A stretch of 64,000 bases of DNA from Haematobia irritans (taxonomy: Eukaryota; Arthropoda; Insecta; Diptera; Muscidae): contig NC_134398.1 of assembly GCF_050003625.1 (NCBI RefSeq), positions 67,960,891-68,024,890 of the forward strand, in the 5' to 3' direction. Under the pieces are notes generated by a model. The model did no database searches. It worked only from the letters and a program-made list of their open reading frames with translations, and was not told the DNA's origin. The position numbers were made by a program, and so were the translations under genes. Every line of letters starts with the position of its first letter. The stretch's first letter is position 1. Of this stretch, positions 49,569 to 60,189 are shown piece by piece.

Positions 49569-51109
49569 TGATATGAAACTTTAAGGAAGACACTAAATTA
49601 TATCTCTTTGCCGAAAACTAAAATTATGGATTGTACGTTCTTTAAAACATTAAAAAGCTGACCGATGAAAAAATGTTGGACAAGTAACTGGAATATATAG
49701 TTTATAATAATTGGTAAGTCAATATGAAAAATTAAATCAACACTTTAGAGAAGTCACTAAATTTAAATCTCATTGCAGAAAACTAAAATATTTGGATGCT
49801 GCATTCTTGGAAACATTAAGAGGTTGACCAATGAAAAATGATGGTGGCTTATCGAAAAGAGAAAGTTTCCATAAATCAAAGTACAATGAATTAAACTTGG
49901 TATTTATGCTTTTCCATATCAACTACTGGGTGATAATTCGCATCACGCCTATAGTTTAATTTACATCGCATCATCGGTTTAATTTGATATTTTGTGAATT
50001 GAAATTGCTGGAAATTTATTCTAACTCTCTAGTCATCAAGATCCTTGCTAATTTCCCGAATTTTAATGAGTTTTACAAGAATTTTGTGACATCAACGTTC
50101 TTGAGGAATTTTGTGGGTTTCAATACATTTTGTGCCACGAAGTACGTGGTCAGTTATTTTTATTGACATAAAACCGAAATTAATCCAAAACGGTAATTAT
50201 AATTGGTAAGTCAAAATAAAAAATGAAATGAAAACGTAATGGAGATCACAAAACTCGATTGTTTTGCAGAAAACTAAAATCATTGGATGTTATATTCTTG
50301 GAAGATGTTGACCGGTGAAAAAATGATGAAGGAAACAACAAAGAAAAGATTCCAGAAAACTTGCAAAGTGCAACCAATTAAAACAAAGTGCAACAGTTCC
50401 TAAATCAAGAACTTCTGGATGAAAATGTGCATTACATCAATTTACATTCCGTCATCAGTTTGATATTTTGTGAATTCCTCTTGATGGAATCTACTCTAAC
50501 ACGCAGGCCAGCAAGTTCCTCGATAGTAATTATTTGAAATTGTCAGCATATTAATTAATAATTAATTAATTAATAGTTATGTGACACCAACATTATGGGG
50601 GAAATTATACATGAAAAATGTTTAAGTTATTTAAAGTTGTATTGATAGTTTTAGTAATTAATACCTTCAATAAGATAATTATGTTTTGATTGGTATTATA
50701 ACATATTATTATTTTTATATATTGTTAATGTTATTTTTAATATTATTATATTTTTAACGAAAAAAATTAATAAAATGTACAAAATCACTAGAAATTTAGT
50801 GTTGACTTTCAGTAAGAACTGGGATTGACTTTCATGCAAATTGTGGCTAGAAAATATTCGCAGCAATATTAGTTTTTAATTTGTCTCACATTGAAAACTG
50901 TTTGAGAAATTATTGAGTAGCAATGCATTTCAATTTGAGGATTACAATTGAGAGATTATTTCTATTGTGTTGAATTTTACTGTTGAGGGTAATGTCTGTT
51001 TTTTGTTGAGAACGCGATTTTCTCAACTTGAATATTACCCTAATCCTTTGAAAAAATGTTTGAAAAATTATTGCATTTTAGTATTTTTCAAACGTTTGTG
51101 TTTATTGGG
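49569..51109 (+). mobile_element. right portion of the 38484 TIR element
   Basis: Family internal sequence (CTTTGCCGAAAACTAAAATT, AGTTTAATTTACATCGC, CTCAACTTGAATATTACCC) leading to the TIR at 51097-51109. No coding content beyond chance open stretches. Confidence 0.75.
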
Positions 51110-51672
51110 GTAGTATATTATACCTGTTTGAAGCAAATTTTATTATAACTTGATGGGGAATAGCCATTGGCGTAGCTAGAGGTGCTGGGGTGGCCCCAGA
51201 AAAATTTTGGCAAAAAAGATAAAACTAAATATTTCCTACAAGTGTTTTGAACTTGATGGTGAAATCCATAAGTGACCCAAAATCCAAAAAATATTGGCAA
51301 GGTATTTGTACCCAATAAACACAAGATGAGCGTTTTTCAAATGCAACAACTTTTCAGTTTTTGGGGTAAATATAATTTTCAACATAAATTCAACTTGACT
51401 TGAAACAGCTCATCTTCAATACATCTTCAAATTGTTTGCGAATTACTTCCAATTTGCCAAAATGTTGACGAAATCTTTGAAAATGTGATAATATGAGAAA
51501 ACTTTGACAAAACACTACCCTAAAATGCAACGAAAAAACCATGTGGGCTCCTTTTTCTTTCAGAAAAAGTTTCCAGAAAGTTTCAAAGTGGAACCAATTA
51601 AAATTGTTGAAAACAAATTGTTAAAATCAGCAACTTTTGGATGAAAATGTGCATCACATCGTTAGTTTAATA

Positions 51673-52610
51673 TAAAGGGTGATTTGTTAAGAGCTTGATA
51701 ACTTTTTTTTAAAAAAAAAACGCATAAAATTTGCAAAATCTCATCGGTTCTTTATTTGAAACGTTAGATTGGTCCATGACATTTACTTTTTGAAGATAAT
51801 TTCATTTAAATGTTGACCGCGGCTGCGTCTTAGGTGGTCCATTCGGAAAGTCCAATTTTGGGCAACTTTTTCGAGCATTTCGGCCGGAATAGCCCGAATT
51901 TCTTCGGAAATGTTGTCTTCCAAAGCTGGAATAGTTGCTGGCTTATTTCTGTAGACTTTAGACTTGACGTAGCCCCACAAAAAATAGTCTAAAGGCGTCA
52001 AATCGCATGATCTTGGTGGCCAACTTACCGGTCCATTTCTTGAGATGAATTGTTCTCCGAAGTTTTCCCTCAAAATGGCCATAGAATCGCCAGCTGTGTG
52101 GCATGTAGCGCCATCTTGTTGAAACCACATGTCAACCAAGTTCAGTTCTTCCATTTTTGGCAACAAAAAGTTTGTTAGCATCGAACGATAGCGATCGCCA
52201 TTCACCGTAACGTTGCGTCCAACAGCATCTTTGAAAAAATACGGTCCAATGATTCCACCAGCGTACAAACCACACCAAACAGTGCATTTTTCGGGATGCA
52301 TGGGCAGTTCTTGAACGGCTTCTGGTTGCTCTTCACTCCAAATGCGGCAATTTTGCTTATTTACGTAGCCATTCAACCAGAAATGAGCCTCATCGCTGAA
52401 CAAAATTTGTCGATAAAAAAGCGGATTTTCTGCCACTGATTTTGGTAATAAAATTCAATGATTTGCAAGCGTTGCTCGTTAGTAAGTCTATTCATGATGA
52501 AATGTCAAAGCATACTGAGCATCTTTCTCTTTGACACCATGTCTGAAATCCCACGTGATCTGTCAAATACTAATGCATGAAAATCCTAACCTCAAAAGAA
52601 TCACCCTTTA
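51673..52610 (-). mobile_element. Tc1/mariner-superfamily element, internally deleted, TA TSD
   Basis: Ends TAAAGGGTGATTTGTTAAG and AAGAATCACCCTTTA are inverted, flanked by TA at 51671-51672 and 52611-52612. The 938-bp copy is shorter than an intact element because the transposase N-terminal DNA-binding region is mostly missing. Confidence 0.85.
51783..52495 (-). pseudogene. Tc1/mariner-type transposase, N-terminal deletion and frameshift
   Basis: The start (52495) encodes MNRLTNEQRLQIIEFYYQNQ, the first helix of the DNA-binding domain. It then jumps, in a different frame, to the catalytic domain from 52436. Catalytic aspartates: LFSDEAHFWLNG and WFQQDGATCHT. The third acidic residue lies in the CDLTPLDYFLWGYVKSK block. 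The C-terminus RGQHLNEIIFKK is intact. Length of the catalytic ORF is 217 residues, against about 340 for complete family members, so roughly the helix-turn-helix pair is deleted. Cannot bind its own ends as is. Other Tc1/mariner lineages are possible within the superfamily. Confidence 0.85.
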
Positions 52611-53330
52611 TAACCTATTATCAGTTTAAAATGAATATTTTGTGAATACCTTCTATTGTAAGACGCGATCCAGTACGTTCCTAATTTCAAATTGCCCGCA
52701 TATTAATAAATTTAAATGCTGTTTTATGACACCAACAGGAAGGAAATCGAATTATCAATGCAAAAGTGTTTACAAATAATGTTTAAGTTTTGTTTTTTTC
52801 TTATTTGTTGATATGTTTAATTATTGGTATTGTAGTGTCAATTGGTATTGTAATAAATTATACAAAATGAATAAATTATACAAAATTCAGAGAATTTTGG
52901 CTTTGACTTTTAATTTGAAGTGGGGATATCATTTATACAAATTTTGGTTGAAAAGTATTTGCAACGGATGTTAATTTTTAATTTGACTCGTATCGAAAAT
53001 TGTTTGAGAAATTGTTGAGTAGCGATCCATTTCAATTTTAGCATTACAATTGAGAAATTATTGCTAATGTGTTGAATTTTACTGTTGAGGGTAATGTCTG
53101 TTTTTTGTTGAGAACGCGATTTTCTCAACTTGAATATTACACTAATCCTTTGAAAATATGTTTGAAAAATTGTTGAAATTTAGCATTTTTCAAGCGTTCG
53201 TGTTTATGGGATACTTTTCAAAGGCATATATTTTGTAAGTTCCTTTATTACAAAGTGAGCACATAATAAAGTTAACTAAACACTTTTCTTTAATAGGAGT
53301 AAGGTCACATTAGACAAATAATTGACAAAA

Positions 53331-53456
53331 ATGAGTGTCAAACTTTTTTCGAGAAGCATTTTGGATAGTGTTTCGAATTCTGCAATTATTACTAGATATT
53401 CCTTTCTAAATACTGATGTGACCCCTCACCATTTCACCATGTTTTCCCCTGTTTAA
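53331..53456 (+). CDS. possible small ORF or first exon, 41 aa
   Basis: ATG at 53331 gives a 41-residue frame starting MSVKLFSRSILDSVSNSAII and ending TAA at 53454-53456. The Arg/Ser-rich, acid-free first 15 residues look like a mitochondrial presequence, but this may be chance. It lies on the opposite strand just beyond the 3' end of the Ku-like gene, outside named repeats. No homologue recognised. Confidence 0.2.
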   Translation: MSVKLFSRSILDSVSNSAIITRYSFLNTDVTPHHFTMFSPV

Positions 53457-53518
53457 ATGAGCTTCCGTGTTAAAAGGACACACTTGTTTCTGCTATCTTT
53501 GAAATTTCAAATTAACAT

Positions 53519-54016
53519 TCACTTGTTCTTCTTCCAAGGTGCTATACAACCTGCATAATTGTAAAATTGGGCTGGTTCCTCATCGCCCGAGTCTTCAAAT
53601 AAATCACTATCACGTGCCCAAGCAGGTCCCAATTCTTTCTCAACTATTACATTTTTCCAGAAATCAAACATGCGTCGTTCCAAAAGCTCGTCTCTTACTT
53701 TGACTATCCAGTCATTGTATGCAGAAGCTGAATAAAAACAGGAATCGTCCTTAAATACCTTCAGGAAAACTGCAGCTTTATCCAATTCATCGTTGGTGGT
53801 ATGAACAAATCCAAACATCATATTCCACAAAGCTTCGCGGGCTCCTTGAGAAATTTTGTCCCATACGGTGTACATCATTTCATTCGGCATTACAGCATCA
53901 ATTTTTAACTTTTTGTTCACAAGGTTCTCATAGTCTCCCAAGGGATCGTCAAGGGACAACGTAGAATTAAATTTATCAAAATCCTTTGGTACTGTTTCCG
54001 GCATACTGAGAATCAA
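53519..54016 (-). CDS. Ku80 C-terminal-domain-like small protein, intact paralogue
   Basis: Single-exon frame of 165 codons. The conserved start is probably the second Met (54004, MPETVPKDFDKFNSTLSLDD), since it aligns with the Met-Ser-Asp start of the paralogue. Shared blocks with the split copy: DP..DY..LV..K; P.EM...WDKI..GAREALW; YNDWIVKVRDELLERRMFDF; the strongly conserved ELGPAWARDSDLFED; and FYNYAGCIAPW near the C-terminus. The helical layout resembles the Ku80 C-terminal (kinase-binding-type) domain, but the Ku core is absent, so the function is unknown. A role in double-strand-break repair is only a guess. Its 5' 116 bp, with upstream sequence, lie in a 2200-bp tandem duplication (second copy 56101-56216). 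Confidence 0.65.
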   Translation of the reverse strand: MILSMPETVPKDFDKFNSTLSLDDPLGDYENLVNKKLKIDAVMPNEMMYTVWDKISQGAREALWNMMFGFVHTTNDELDKAAVFLKVFKDDSCFYSASAYNDWIVKVRDELLERRMFDFWKNVIVEKELGPAWARDSDLFEDSGDEEPAQFYNYAGCIAPWKKNK

Positions 54017-54053
54017 CTAGACAAAGATTTTAATAAAAGATTTTTGGATGTGT

Positions 54054-55065
54054 TTAAAGCATTGCCAATTCTAAAATACTTCCAATTGTTGTTAACTTAT
54101 AGTCGATGTTGTTATTAGGACGACTTTTTACTGATTTTACATAAAAAACATGGCAATGCTGATAGTCCAAAGGGAATTTAGTTAACAAGAGTTCTATTTG
54201 TCGTTGCAAAACTGAAGCACCAGAGGTCTCTACTAACATAAATAGAAATCACAAAAGCCATTTAGAAACGATAAATGTATATAGCGAATATTTATTGTTT
54301 TTTTTTTAGCACATTGCTGTTTTAGGCTTATTCCTGGGCAGAGCTGTTTTCATAAAAATGTCTGAAAAATAAATCTCTTAGCTCAATTGATCAGAGAGTA
54401 GGAAACACAAGAGGACGAAAAGTTCTCTCCTGCAAAGAAAACAAATGTCACACAATGACATCTATACATAGCGTTTTGGTATCACCGGCGTTGAGGTCGA
54501 AGCGCTGCTTTGATAAAATAGTTATAGAAACTTCAGCGGTTATAATTTCAGATTGTCTGCCAAAGATTTAATAGAATGAAAACATCTATAAAAAATGACA
54601 TTTGTTATTACAAAGTAGGTTTTAAATCCTATTTTCCTTAAGTTTGGTAAAGCCGGCAGAGAACAGAACTGGGTACCACCGACACAAACTGTATGATATT
54701 TGAGAGATACCCGACAAAAACTGCGATATTAGAGAAATTTACCTCAAGAATGCCACCTACTGACGAAGTTTTGCTTCACAGTTTCGTTCTCTTGTATTTC
54801 ATAGTGTGTAAATATAACCATAGCGATAGGCGGTAGGCGAACACTTATTTACGTGTATTTCTTATGGGAAGCCCAAAATCCGTGACGGAATACCGTGACG
54901 GCTAGCGGCGTGTCGCTAAATTAAAACTTATTCTAACTCCTTGGCGAAAACTGGTATAGTGTTGCCATCGCTTATCAATTTTTTTAACTCACCACTAGGA
55001 ATTGCTGTTGCCTGGACACGTGTAGATAATTTTTTCTTGAAATAACTCAACAAATAACAAGCCAT
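54054..55065 (-). CDS. possible two-exon small gene, 83 aa, unknown
   Basis: Exon 1 (54993-55065) encodes MACYLLSYFKKKLSTRVQAT.. and ends at a consensus donor GTGAGT (minus strand, 54987-54992). Exon 2 (54054-54232) follows an acceptor TTTATGTTAG and encodes VETSGASVLQRQIELLLTKF.. ending LELAML and TAA. 73+179 nt join in frame to 83 residues. The intron would be about 760 bp. It ends only ~40-50 bp before the start of the Ku-like gene on the same strand, so the two could share a transcript or a promoter arrangement. I recognise no family; exon 2 alone may be a 5'-UTR ORF. A second, identical copy lies at 56254-57265. Confidence 0.35.
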
Positions 55066-55437
55066 TGTATGTTTTTATTCAACTTCATTGTTTAATATTG
55101 TCAAAGCATGCTGTATTGACAACAAAAACGCTAGGAAACGTGAAAAAGGGAATTATTCGCCGTCAAGCTTATTGTATTTGCCGTTGCGGCAAAAATGTTT
55201 CGTCTACCGCCTATCGCTATGGTTATATTTACACACCTACTCTCTGGAATTGATTGAACCAACCCTGCCGTCAAATCAGTAGCTGACTACAAAAAACACT
55301 AACTTTAAGTTCGCTTGTATAGTCCAACTTTAAGCTAACTACTATGCAATGCAAAAAATACATTAATAAAAGAGTATACAACACTTCTGTAACGGCAACC
55401 GATGCCGTCCAATTGTAGACAGCAAAGACAATAAACG

Positions 55438-55755
55438 TTAGAAGATGGGAAATTGGCTGCTGAGAACATCAAACCATTGACGGCGCTTGGTCCCTACTTG
55501 TCGTTTACGTGTTTGGTTCGACACATTAAAATGCAAATACCCTGCCAATATTTTTTGAATTTGGGGGCGCTTCTGAGAATCCCCTCTACGTCGAAAACAG
55601 TCGTATAGGATATCCAAAACTCCTCGGAAAAGCTCCGTCACTATTGAGAAGTTGTACCACGCCAAGTTACTACAAAAAAGTATCGCATGCGTGCAATTGT
55701 TAGGTGCCCTTCTGGATACATTTAGAAGGACGCCAATGAGAGCCCCTTCAACCAA
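55438..55755 (-). CDS. C-terminal exon of an unidentified helical-repeat-like protein
   Basis: The open frame begins after a stop at about 55756 and encodes EGALIGVLLNVSRRAPNNCT, then AILFCSNLAWYNFSIVTELF, a basic CFRRRGDSQKRPQ segment and a tail ending VLSSQFPIF with TAA at 55438-55440. Alternating hydrophobic helices suggest an armadillo/HEAT-like end. No family is recognised. Three more copies (37509-37750, 61104-61322, 63501-63680) are embedded in repeats and lack the last ~35 residues, so this one, with an extended C-terminus and typical 3' flank, is the best candidate for the parent gene, though its own upstream exon is not visible. Confidence 0.4.
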   Translation of the reverse strand: MVEGALIGVLLNVSRRAPNNCTHAILFCSNLAWYNFSIVTELFRGVLDILYDCFRRRGDSQKRPQIQKILAGYLHFNVSNQTRKRQVGTKRRQWFDVLSSQFPIF

Positions 55756-55796
55756 TCAGACGAAGTGCATGTTAAGATAGTTGTAAAATAATCATT

Positions 55797-56100
55797 CCCA
55801 ATAAACACAGGAAGAGCGTTTTTCAAATGCAACAACTTTTCAGTTTGAGGGTAAATATAATTTTCAACATAAATTCAACTTGATTTGAAATAGCTCATCT
55901 TCAATACATCTTCAAATTGTTTGCGAATTACTTCCAATTTGCCAAAATGTTGACGAAATCTTTGAAAAGGTGTTGAAGATAATATGAGAAAACTTTGACA
56001 AAACACTACCCTAAAATGCAACGAAAAAACCATGTGGTTTTCAATACTTATTTGTGCAACGAAGTTCGTGGTCAATTGCAAGAAATTAAAAAAATGGAAA
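55797..56100 (+). mobile_element. CCCAATAAACACA TIR element, left 304 bp, cut by duplication junction
   Basis: Starts CCCAATAAACACAGGAAGAG. Sequence continues as family interior until AAATGGAAAATTTT, where it switches to the Ku-like gene at the tandem junction. Confidence 0.9.
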
Positions 56101-56216
56101 ATTTTTAACTTTTTGTTCACAAGGTTCTCATAGTCTCCCAAGGGATCGTCAAGGGACAACGTAGAATTAAATTTATCAAAATCCTTTGGTACTGTTTCCG
56201 GCATACTGAGAATCAA
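56101..56216 (-). pseudogene. truncated Ku-like gene start, duplicated
   Basis: Identical to 53901-54016: the first 38 codons (MILSMPETVPKDFDKF..VNKKLKI). The frame then runs into TIR-element sequence (to 55875), so no Ku-like domain can be made. Confidence 0.9.
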
Positions 56217-57637
56217 CTAGACAAAGATTTTAATAAAAGATTTTTGGATGTGTTTAAAGCATTGCCAATTCTAAAATACTTCCAATTGTTGTTAACTTAT
56301 AGTCGATGTTGTTATTAGGACGACTTTTTACTGATTTTACATAAAAAACATGGCAATGCTGATAGTCCAAAGGGAATTTAGTTAACAAGAGTTCTATTTG
56401 TCGTTGCAAAACTGAAGCACCAGAGGTCTCTACTAACATAAATAGAAATCACAAAAGCCATTTAGAAACGATAAATGTATATAGCGAATATTTATTGTTT
56501 TTTTTTTAGCACATTGCTGTTTTAGGCTTATTCCTGGGCAGAGCTGTTTTCATAAAAATGTCTGAAAAATAAATCTCTTAGCTCAATTGATCAGAGAGTA
56601 GGAAACACAAGAGGACGAAAAGTTCTCTCCTGCAAAGAAAACAAATGTCACACAATGACATCTATACATAGCGTTTTGGTATCACCGGCGTTGAGGTCGA
56701 AGCGCTGCTTTGATAAAATAGTTATAGAAACTTCAGCGGTTATAATTTCAGATTGTCTGCCAAAGATTTAATAGAATGAAAACATCTATAAAAAATGACA
56801 TTTGTTATTACAAAGTAGGTTTTAAATCCTATTTTCCTTAAGTTTGGTAAAGCCGGCAGAGAACAGAACTGGGTACCACCGACACAAACTGTATGATATT
56901 TGAGAGATACCCGACAAAAACTGCGATATTAGAGAAATTTACCTCAAGAATGCCACCTACTGACGAAGTTTTGCTTCACAGTTTCGTTCTCTTGTATTTC
57001 ATAGTGTGTAAATATAACCATAGCGATAGGCGGTAGGCGAACACTTATTTACGTGTATTTCTTATGGGAAGCCCAAAATCCGTGACGGAATACCGTGACG
57101 GCTAGCGGCGTGTCGCTAAATTAAAACTTATTCTAACTCCTTGGCGAAAACTGGTATAGTGTTGCCATCGCTTATCAATTTTTTTAACTCACCACTAGGA
57201 ATTGCTGTTGCCTGGACACGTGTAGATAATTTTTTCTTGAAATAACTCAACAAATAACAAGCCATTGTATGTTTTTATTCAACTTCATTGTTTAATATTG
57301 TCAAAGCATGCTGTATTGACAACAAAAACGCTAGGAAACGTGAAAAAGGGAATTATTCGCCGTCAAGCTTATTGTATTTGCCGTTGCGGCAAAAATGTTT
57401 CGTCTACCGCCTATCGCTATGGTTATATTTACACACCTACTCTCTGGAATTGATTGAACCAACCCTGCCGTCAAATCAGTAGCTGACTACAAAAAACACT
57501 AACTTTAAGTTCGCTTGTATAGTCCAACTTTAAGCTAACTACTATGCAATGCAAAAAATACATTAATAAAAGAGTATACAACACTTCTGTAACGGCAACC
57601 GATGCCGTCCAATTGTAGACAGCAAAGACAATAAACG

Positions 57638-57955
57638 TTAGAAGATGGGAAATTGGCTGCTGAGAACATCAAACCATTGACGGCGCTTGGTCCCTACTTG
57701 TCGTTTACGTGTTTGGTTCGACACATTAAAATGCAAATACCCTGCCAATATTTTTTGAATTTGGGGGCGCTTCTGAGAATCCCCTCTACGTCGAAAACAG
57801 TCGTATAGGATATCCAAAACTCCTCGGAAAAGCTCCGTCACTATTGAGAAGTTGTACCACGCCAAGTTACTACAAAAAAGTATCGCATGCGTGCAATTGT
57901 TAGGTGCCCTTCTGGATACATTTAGAAGGACGCCAATGAGAGCCCCTTCAACCAA
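57638..57955 (-). CDS. second copy of unidentified C-terminal exon
   Basis: Same sequence and translation as 55438-55755, shifted by 2200. Function unknown; see that entry. Confidence 0.35.
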   Translation of the reverse strand: MVEGALIGVLLNVSRRAPNNCTHAILFCSNLAWYNFSIVTELFRGVLDILYDCFRRRGDSQKRPQIQKILAGYLHFNVSNQTRKRQVGTKRRQWFDVLSSQFPIF

Positions 57956-57996
57956 TCAGACGAAGTGCATGTTAAGATAGTTGTAAAATAATCATT

Positions 57997-59082
57997 CCCA
58001 ATAAACACAGGAAGAGCGTTTTTCAAATGCAACAACTTTTCAGTTTGAGGGTAAATATAATTTTCAACATAAATTCAACTTGATTTGAAATAGCTCATCT
58101 TCAATACATCTTCAAATTGTTTGCGAATTACTTCCAATTTGCCAAAATGTTGACGAAATCTTTGAAAAGGTGTTGAAGATAATATGAGAAAACTTTGACA
58201 AAACACTACCCTAAAATGCAACGAAAAAACCATGTGGTTTTCAATACTTATTTGTGCAACGAAGTTCGTGGTCAATTGCAAGAAATTAAAAAAATGGAAA
58301 ATTTTAGACAAATAACCAAATAGTTTATAAAAATAGGCAAGTGAAAATAAAAACTGAAATAAAACTTTAAGCAAATCACTAAATGTATATATCTTTGCAG
58401 AAAAGAAAATTATGGATTCTACGTTCTTGAAAACATTAAAGCATTAAGCTGACCGATGGAAAAATGGTGGACAATTAACTGGAACTGCTTCAAATAGTTT
58501 ATAATAATTGGTAAATCAATTTCTTTGCAGAAAACTAAAATCTTTGGATGCTACATTCTTGCAAACATTAAGAAGCTGATCAATGAAAAATGAGTGGCTT
58601 ATCGACAAGAAAAAGTTTCCTGCAACATTACAAGTGCAACCAATTAAAATTGTTAAAAACAACAAATTGTTGAAATCAACAACTTCTGGATGAAACTGTG
58701 CATCACATCGTCAGTTTAATTCATATGCTATTAACAGTTTAAAATGAATATTTTGTGAATTCCTTCTGCTGGAAATTAATTCTAACACGCGGTCCAGTAA
58801 GTTCCTGATTTCAAATTGCCCGCATGTTAATAAATTTTAATGCTGTTTTATGACACCAAAAGGAAGGAAATCGAATTATCAATGCAAAAGTGTTTACTAA
58901 TAATGTTTAAGATATTTAAAGTTTTGTTTGTTTTTTGTTCTTATTTGTTGATATGTTTAATAAGTTTATTATTTATCAATTTTCTCAACAATTTTTCAAC
59001 TTGAATATTACCCTAATCCTTTGAAAAAATGTTTGAAAAATTGTTGAAATTTAGCATTTTGCAAACGTTTGTGTTTATTGGG
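57997..59082 (+). mobile_element. CCCAATAAACACA TIR element, 1086 bp, TT target duplication
   Basis: Starts CCCAATAAACACAGGAAGAG and ends TTTGTGTTTATTGGG, with TT at 57995-57996 and 59083-59084. The related segment at 37750-37790 (AGAATCATTGTGGTCAAGTA) shows the site without the insert. The interior is shortened near 58978. Confidence 0.9.
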
Positions 59083-59095
59083 TTGTAAGTAAAAC

Positions 59096-60179
59096 CATTA
59101 GCGTAGCTAGACAATTTTCCTAGGGGGGCTATAGCCCCCCTAGCTAAAAATTTATAGACTGAACTTATAGGTTCAATTAATGTTTTATTTCATAAAATCG
59201 AATAAAAAATTAGACATCAAAATAACTCGACAATTAATTTATAATAAAGCAACTAAAAGTAGTTCCACACTTTTCCCAGCAAAAAAATTGTGAGTTGTTC
59301 TAAAGGCACAACTTTAAAATCACTTGCAAAAAGTCCTCAATTATTTTAACTACACAGGAAGTTTTTTTACTTCATTTTTTTCATATTTTAATGTGTAATT
59401 TTTTGTTTTCTTTTTTTTTCAAATAATTTAAAAGAAGAGTAAGAATAAATAAATTGGTACAAATTATTCAAATTTTGCCATAAAACTGCTAAATCCATTA
59501 TATAAAAATCGATAATTTTGGAAATTATTCGAGGAAAAACGTTTCAAACAAGCGTCAGAATGCATTAAAAATCATAAAAACAATAAAAAAATTATTTATT
59601 TGGGAAAATATCACAAAATGGTTAATTCATATTCAAAACACTGAATTCGGATCTCACCTTAAGAAGTGATGCAAATTCATTGCAACAGCTGTTTAAACGT
59701 TGGACATTTGTCCTATGACAAGCTCATATTACATTCATTGCTTCTCCGCCAAGTTTGCACCACTTCTAGACCCAAAAAGAACATTTCACTACTTTTTTGG
59801 GCGACGCTTTTTCGCAGCATTATTAAGATATTAATTTATGAAAGAATAGTTTTAATATCAATTACTATTTTTTTAATTAAATTGACTAAACTAAATCAAT
59901 CAAAAGGTCACCCACAGCTTTATTTCATAAACATCTGACTTCAAACATTGCCATCGGCAACTGCTACCACAACCCAAGTAATTCGAATGTTCATGAAAGT
60001 CTTTAGCGGAACTTTGTGCGATTGTATATACTTGTTTAATTGTTAAAAAATTAAAAAAAAAAACTATTGACATTTATTGAAAAATGGAAAATCATAAATA
60101 GAGTTTCAAATTCTGGGGGGGGGGCTAAAATTTTTCTGGGGGTCTAAGCCCCCTCCCCAGAGGCCTTCCTACGCTTATG
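59096..60179 (+). mobile_element. TIR element CATTAGCGTAGC, 1084 bp, 8-bp TSD
   Basis: Left end CATTAGCGTAGCTAGAC followed by a GGGGGGCTATAGCCCCCC palindrome. The right end on the opposite strand is CATAAGCGTAGGAAGGC with a matching G/C-rich stretch. Flanked by AGTAAAAC at 59088-59095 and 60180-60187. The 8-bp duplication and CA..TG termini suggest a hAT- or P-type element. A related left end occurs at 51170 (CATTGGCGTAGCTAGAGG). A 90-codon open stretch at 59666-59938 has no recognisable transposase motif. Confidence 0.85.
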
Positions 60180-60189
60180 AGTAAAACAC

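Larger units (their letters stand above)
38484..51109 (+). mobile_element. CCCAATAAACACA TIR element expanded to 12.6 kb by nested insertions, GT target duplication
   Basis: Starts CCCAATAAACACAGGATGAG and ends TTTGTGTTTATTGGG, with GT on both sides (38482-38483 and 51110-51111). After removing the nested mini-me-like block (about 38844-49568, itself containing the gypsy element), the remaining left 360 bp and right 1540 bp match other copies of the family. The outer ends and matching duplication show it was a single insertion. Confidence 0.85.
51311..53210 (+). mobile_element. CCCAATAAACACA TIR element containing a mariner-type copy
   Basis: Starts CCCAATAAACACAAGATGAG. The right end is GTGTTTATGGG, the family terminus with one T missing. 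Flanks are TA on the left and AT on the right, so no clean 2-bp duplication is visible here. The mariner-type element 51673-52610 is inserted about 360 bp in. Confidence 0.75.
53901..56100 (+). repeat. 2200-bp tandem duplication, copy 1
   Basis: Every landmark recurs 2200 bp later (e.g. 54001 and 56201, 55065 and 57265, 55797 and 57997), with no difference seen in the lines compared. The breakpoints join the Ku-like gene (first ~38 codons) to a TIR element through a shared ATTTT. Confidence 0.9.
56101..58300 (+). repeat. 2200-bp tandem duplication, copy 2
   Basis: Contains a truncated start of the Ku-like gene (56101-56216, fused in frame to element sequence), the second copy of the possible two-exon gene (54054-55065 plus 2200), and the second copy of the unidentified C-terminal exon (57638-57955). 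Confidence 0.9.
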
